DNA of 64,000 bases, taken from Pseudomonas sp. NFIX28. Lineage in GTDB: Bacteria > Pseudomonadota > Gammaproteobacteria > Pseudomonadales > Pseudomonadaceae. The position numbers were made by a program, and so were the translations under genes. Shown piece by piece: positions 60,711 to 64,000 of the stretch. The stretch is taken from positions 182,869 through 246,868 of the forward strand of contig NZ_FNPW01000005.1 of the NCBI RefSeq assembly GCF_900107395.1, in the 5' to 3' direction. Within the stretch, counting starts at the first letter, position 1. Each line of letters starts with the position of its first letter. The notes below the pieces were generated by a model. That model did no database searches, had not been told where the DNA came from, and worked only from the letters and a program-made list of their open reading frames with translations.

Positions 60711-61441
60711 TCGCGTCCCTCGAAAAATCTCAGCACATGCCGGATGCGACGCTTGTCGGCGGCATTGAGCCGGGTGCGCTGGCGGTACTGCAAGTAGAAG
60801 CGCAGGCGCTGGGTGGCGGACAAATGATATTTGGCCACCTTGTCCAGGCACGCCAGGTCCTTGGTGATGCGGTACTTGAGCCAGAAACCGCGCCAGAAAT
60901 CGCCATTCGGGCAATCGATCAGGTACAGCCGGGTCTCATCGTCGATCAGCAGGTTGCGCCACTTCAGGTCGTTATGGGTGAAGCGGTGGTCATGCATGAT
61001 CCGGGTATAGCGCGCCAACTGCTGGCTGACCTGGTCCACCCAGGCACTATCGGCCAGCAGCGGATCGTTGCGTTCGGCCAGGGCCGACAGGTCTTCGGTG
61101 CGCGGCAATTCGCGGGTGATCATCGCCCCACGGTTGTAAGCCAGGCCACGGCGCTCCAGGCCCCAGGCCACCACTTGCGCGGTAGGAATGCCCCACTTGG
61201 CGAAACGCTTGAGGTTCTGCCACTCGGACTTGACCCGAGGCTTGCCCAGATAACGCCGCAGGTTCTTGCCGGCGCCGGTGTAGCGCTTGACGTAATAGTT
61301 GATGCCGTTGCGTTCGACACGGATGACCTCCGACAGCGGATCGCGGGTCAGGTGCTCGCCCTCAAGGGCAAATACCGCATCCAGGCTGCCGAAGTCCTGC
61401 GCCAGCTCCTGATATCCAGGTTCAAGATTCCAACCCGCCAT
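60707..61441 (-). CDS. wapP: LPS core heptose kinase WapP
   Basis: A 244-residue kinase of the WaaP/RfaP family, counterpart of PA5008. Key residues are Lys52 (YYVKRY), the catalytic loop THNDLKWRNLLI with Asp158, and LIDCPNG with Asp176. In P. aeruginosa this protein is assigned to phosphorylating the second heptose. Its ATG shares a base with the waaP stop, and its stop overlaps the InaA-type gene, so translation is coupled on both sides. Confidence 0.88.
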   Translation of the reverse strand: MAGWNLEPGYQELAQDFGSLDAVFALEGEHLTRDPLSEVIRVERNGINYYVKRYTGAGKNLRRYLGKPRVKSEWQNLKRFAKWGIPTAQVVAWGLERRGLAYNRGAMITRELPRTEDLSALAERNDPLLADSAWVDQVSQQLARYTRIMHDHRFTHNDLKWRNLLIDDETRLYLIDCPNGDFWRGFWLKYRITKDLACLDKVAKYHLSATQRLRFYLQYRQRTRLNAADKRRIRHVLRFFEGRE

Positions 61442-62247
61442 CAGAGCGCATCTCCATACCGCTGCTTGCGTGCGTACAGCTTGTTGGCCTTGCCCTCCAG
61501 CCAGGCCAGCAGGGAGGCCTCGTCGCTGAGGATCTGGCGCAGCGGCCGCTGGAAATAGCCCTTGAGGAAGCGCAGCTTGTCGCGCCGGGTCAGGCCGATA
61601 TCCAGTGCCGAGAAATACAGCGCCGCCAGGTCCTTGTCGCGCCAGCGCCGGGTGATGGCTGGGCGCGTCTGGGCGCGGTGCAGATCGATTACCGAAAGCT
61701 TGAAATCGTCCGCCGTCACCGGTTTGTCGGTGTGCAGCAGGAAGTGGCAGATGTAGCAGTCGCGATGGTTGACCCCCGCGCGATGCATCGCGCCGGTCAT
61801 GCGTGCCACCTCGGCGATCAGCGCGCGCTTGAGCCTGGGCTGCGGCGGTTGCTTGGCCCAGTCGATGCTGAAATCTTCAAGGCTGATGGTCGGCGCCAGT
61901 TCTTCGGTGACGATGAACGAATGCTGGTTGGCCGGGTTGCTGCCCCGCTCGCCATAGGCCACGGCGGTCATGGTCGGCACGCCGGCTTCATGCAGGCGCT
62001 GGATGGCCTGCCACTCCTGGCCCGCGCCGAGCACGGGCAGCTTGGCGGTCAGCAGATTCTTGAAAATCTCGCCCCAACCAATACCGCGGTGAATCTTTAC
62101 AAAGAACCCTTCGCCCGCCACCTCGGTACGCAAGGTACGGCGAGCTTCCAGTTCACGGTAGACCTGGCCGTCCAGACGCTCGACTTCGGCGAACGCATCG
62201 CGTCCGGCCCAGAGGGTCTTGAACGGTTCGGCAAGAATCAACTTCAT
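61441..62247 (-). CDS. waaP: LPS core heptose I kinase WaaP
   Basis: WaaP phosphorylates O4 of the first heptose, a step essential for viability in P. aeruginosa. Over 268 residues: Lys51 (FFVKIHRG), the catalytic loop NHRDCYICHFLL with Asp163, and VIDLHRA with Asp188. Asp163 has the same number as the catalytic residue of the P. aeruginosa enzyme. The start ATG shares one base with the waaG stop codon. Confidence 0.95.
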   Translation of the reverse strand: MKLILAEPFKTLWAGRDAFAEVERLDGQVYRELEARRTLRTEVAGEGFFVKIHRGIGWGEIFKNLLTAKLPVLGAGQEWQAIQRLHEAGVPTMTAVAYGERGSNPANQHSFIVTEELAPTISLEDFSIDWAKQPPQPRLKRALIAEVARMTGAMHRAGVNHRDCYICHFLLHTDKPVTADDFKLSVIDLHRAQTRPAITRRWRDKDLAALYFSALDIGLTRRDKLRFLKGYFQRPLRQILSDEASLLAWLEGKANKLYARKQRYGDAL

Positions 62248-63368
62248 CAGTGTTGCTCCGCCAGAATCACATCCGCAGCGTGCTGCGGCATGCTATAGAG
62301 GTCGGCCGTCTCGGCGAACGCCAGGCCATTACGGCTCCAGGTCGCGCGTGCAGCGTCGTCGGTCAACATGGTGTTCAGGTATTGATTGAGCTGCGCCTGC
62401 TCCAACGGCTCGTCCAGCACCAGGCCGCTGTCGGCCTCGGCGATGTAATGGGCATAGCCACAGACCGCGCTGACCAGCACCGGCAAGCCGGCCACCAGCG
62501 CCTCCAGCAGCACGGTGCCGGTGTTTTCGTTGTATGCCGGGTGGATCAACAGGTCGGCACCCAGCAGGAAACGCGGGATATCGCTGCGTCCCTTGAGGAA
62601 CTGCACATGCTCGCCCAGGCCCAATGCCGCGCTCTGCAGTTGGAATACCTTGGGGTCGTCCTGGCCAATTACAAATAGCCGGGTGCGCTTCTTCAACTCC
62701 GCAGGCAATGCGGCAACGGCCTTGAGGCTGCGATCCACGCCCTTGGTCTTGAACCCGGAACCGATCTGCACCAGCAGCAGATCATCGTCTTTCAGGGCGA
62801 ACTCGCGACGGAACTCGGCACGGATCTCCGCCGCGTTGGCTGGCGCGCGACGGTCCTGGGCGATGCCTGGCGGCAGCAGGTGGAAGCGCTCCACCGGCGT
62901 GCCGTAATGCTTGATGAACAGCGGCTGCTGGACTTCGGAAATCATCAGCACTTCGGTCTTGGCGTCCCGGGCGAACACCGCGCGCTCATACTCGGCGAAA
63001 TGCCGGTAGCGGCCCCAGCGGCGGTACAGCGAATGACGCAGGTTCTGCGCCTTGTCTTCGAAGCAGCCGTCGGCGGCGTAGTAGACGTCCAGCCCGGGCA
63101 TTTTGTTGAAGCCGATCAGGCGGTCTACCGGGCGCTTGGCCAGGTCGGCTTCCATCCAGGCGCTGAGTTTCTCGTTACGGCGATGGTTGAAGAACGCCTT
63201 GACCGGCGCCACCAGCACCTCGAAGCCCGGCGGCACATCGCCTTCCCAGATCAGCGTATAGACGCGGATCTGGTGCCCGCGCTTCTGGCATTCCAGGGCG
63301 ATGCGCATGAAATCCCGCTGCAGGCCGCCGAACGGGAAGTATTTATAAAGGACAAAAGCCAATTGCAT
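62247..63368 (-). CDS. waaG: LPS core glycosyltransferase WaaG
   Basis: WaaG (GT4) adds the first outer-core hexose to heptose; in Pseudomonas the sugar is expected to be galactosamine rather than the glucose of E. coli. The 373 residues show FVLYKYFPFGGLQRDFMRIA at the N terminus, then VQIGSGFKTKGVDRSLKAV and HPAYNENTGTVLLEALVAGLPVLV with the EX7E pair. It shares a base with both neighbours at start and stop (TGATG junctions). Confidence 0.94.
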   Translation of the reverse strand: MQLAFVLYKYFPFGGLQRDFMRIALECQKRGHQIRVYTLIWEGDVPPGFEVLVAPVKAFFNHRRNEKLSAWMEADLAKRPVDRLIGFNKMPGLDVYYAADGCFEDKAQNLRHSLYRRWGRYRHFAEYERAVFARDAKTEVLMISEVQQPLFIKHYGTPVERFHLLPPGIAQDRRAPANAAEIRAEFRREFALKDDDLLLVQIGSGFKTKGVDRSLKAVAALPAELKKRTRLFVIGQDDPKVFQLQSAALGLGEHVQFLKGRSDIPRFLLGADLLIHPAYNENTGTVLLEALVAGLPVLVSAVCGYAHYIAEADSGLVLDEPLEQAQLNQYLNTMLTDDAARATWSRNGLAFAETADLYSMPQHAADVILAEQH

Positions 63369-64000
63369 CAGCGCAGCTCCTCAGCCAGTAACAACCTGCT
63401 CAGCCGGCTGGCGACACGCTCAGGATTCAGACGCGTGAAGCACAGCGGCCACTCGCGTTTCAGGTCGAACCGCCGCTGATCTTCGGCAGTCGGTTGGTAG
63501 GTGCATTTCTTCTGCAGGCACGGCGCGCAGGGGAAGTCGCTGGCCATGTGGATCTGCGCCTTGCCATAGGCACCAGTCAGGCCTGGATTGGTCGGGCCGA
63601 ACAGGGAAATGGTCGGCACATCCAGCGCCGCGGCCAGATGGCCAAGCCCGGTATCCACCGCGACACAGGCCTGGGCTTGCGCCAGCACCTTGGCGACCCC
63701 CGCCAGGTTGAGCTTCGGCAGCACCGTGGCGTTGCTCAAGCCCTTGGCAATACGCTCGGCCCGGGCCTTTTCCAACGGGTTGCCCCAAGGCAGTTTGACC
63801 TCGACGCCCAACTGGCCCATGCGCTCGGCCAATTCACGCCAATAGGCTTCCGGCCAATGTTTGGTGTCCCAGGTGGTGCCGTGCAGGAACAGCACGAACG
63901 GCTTGGGCCGCGGCAACTCCACCAGCTTCTCGACGTTCAGGCCGTAATCGCCCAGGCCCTGGGGCAAGTCATAACCCAGCGCCACGGCAAACAGCTGGCG
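63368..64000 (-). CDS. waaC: Heptosyltransferase I WaaC (5' part outside window)
   Basis: WaaC (GT9) transfers the first heptose to Kdo. The visible C-terminal 210 residues hold the donor domain: FVLFLHGTTWDTKHWPE, LPWGNPLEKARAERIA, AVDTGLGHLAAALDVPTISLFGPTNP and the PCLQKKC segment. The reading frame is open to the window edge, so the start lies beyond 64000. It is coupled to waaG by a TGATG junction. The only alternative, WaaF, lacks the TSKTYWP-like motif seen here. Confidence 0.92.
   Translation of the reverse strand, partial: RQLFAVALGYDLPQGLGDYGLNVEKLVELPRPKPFVLFLHGTTWDTKHWPEAYWRELAERMGQLGVEVKLPWGNPLEKARAERIAKGLSNATVLPKLNLAGVAKVLAQAQACVAVDTGLGHLAAALDVPTISLFGPTNPGLTGAYGKAQIHMASDFPCAPCLQKKCTYQPTAEDQRRFDLKREWPLCFTRLNPERVASRLSRLLLAEELR

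Overview
The window is chromosomal DNA of a Pseudomonas, most likely of the P. fluorescens group. It is GC-rich and densely coded, and its gene order follows, with few exceptions, the P. aeruginosa PAO1 segment from hflK to waaC as I remember it. It also carries two families of short palindromic REP repeats typical of fluorescent pseudomonads. I see no rRNA, tRNA, CRISPR array, prophage or insertion sequence.

Region 1 (1-10743) is the hfq superoperon on the minus strand. Read in transcription order it runs nnrD, tsaE, amiB, mutL, miaA, hfq, hflX and hflK (cut by the window edge), with most junctions overlapping. queG is divergent from nnrD. A TRIC-type channel gene and orn follow, separated by a REP pair and a 12-base C tract. 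Region 2 (10851-17417) holds rsgA, the flagellar stator genes motA and motB behind a good sigma-28 promoter, an HDOD protein, the rhodanese rhdA and psd.

Region 3 (17456-21080) looks like an inserted catabolic cassette: a LysR regulator divergent from an M20 amidohydrolase and an MHS-type MFS transporter. It sits where PAO1 has PA4958 and fimX. Region 4 (21130-25000) contains serB, divergent from a YtjB-like HAMP membrane protein whose C-terminal domain may be a degenerate cyclase, and a PqiC-like lipoprotein.

Region 5 (25149-34538) is the topoisomerase IV cluster. In transcription order it runs nudF, a DUF1249 gene, cpdA, yqiA, parE, a phytase-like esterase gene, a retropepsin-like protease gene and parC. 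A divergent RsiV-like lipoprotein gene follows. Region 6 (34832-44600) has thiC under a TPP riboswitch, a tolC homologue, waaA, a LysR/EmrE pair, and a three-gene operon of unknown pathway (FAD oxidoreductase, aldo-keto reductase, Nudix-like protein).

Region 7 (44615-64000) is the LPS core and lipid A export locus: hldE, msbA, waaL, a kinase-like gene on the opposite strand, three glycosyltransferases, dnpA, mig-14, wapH, a carbamoyltransferase, four consecutive sugar-kinase genes, waaG and waaC (cut by the window edge). From waaC to dnpA almost every gene overlaps the next, so this is one translationally coupled operon that builds, phosphorylates and carbamoylates the heptose core. The least ordinary content is the set of six kinase-fold domains in this locus (one tandem protein and two with a substituted catalytic Asp), the variable outer-core glycosyltransferase block, the YtjB-like protein and the unassigned three-gene redox operon.
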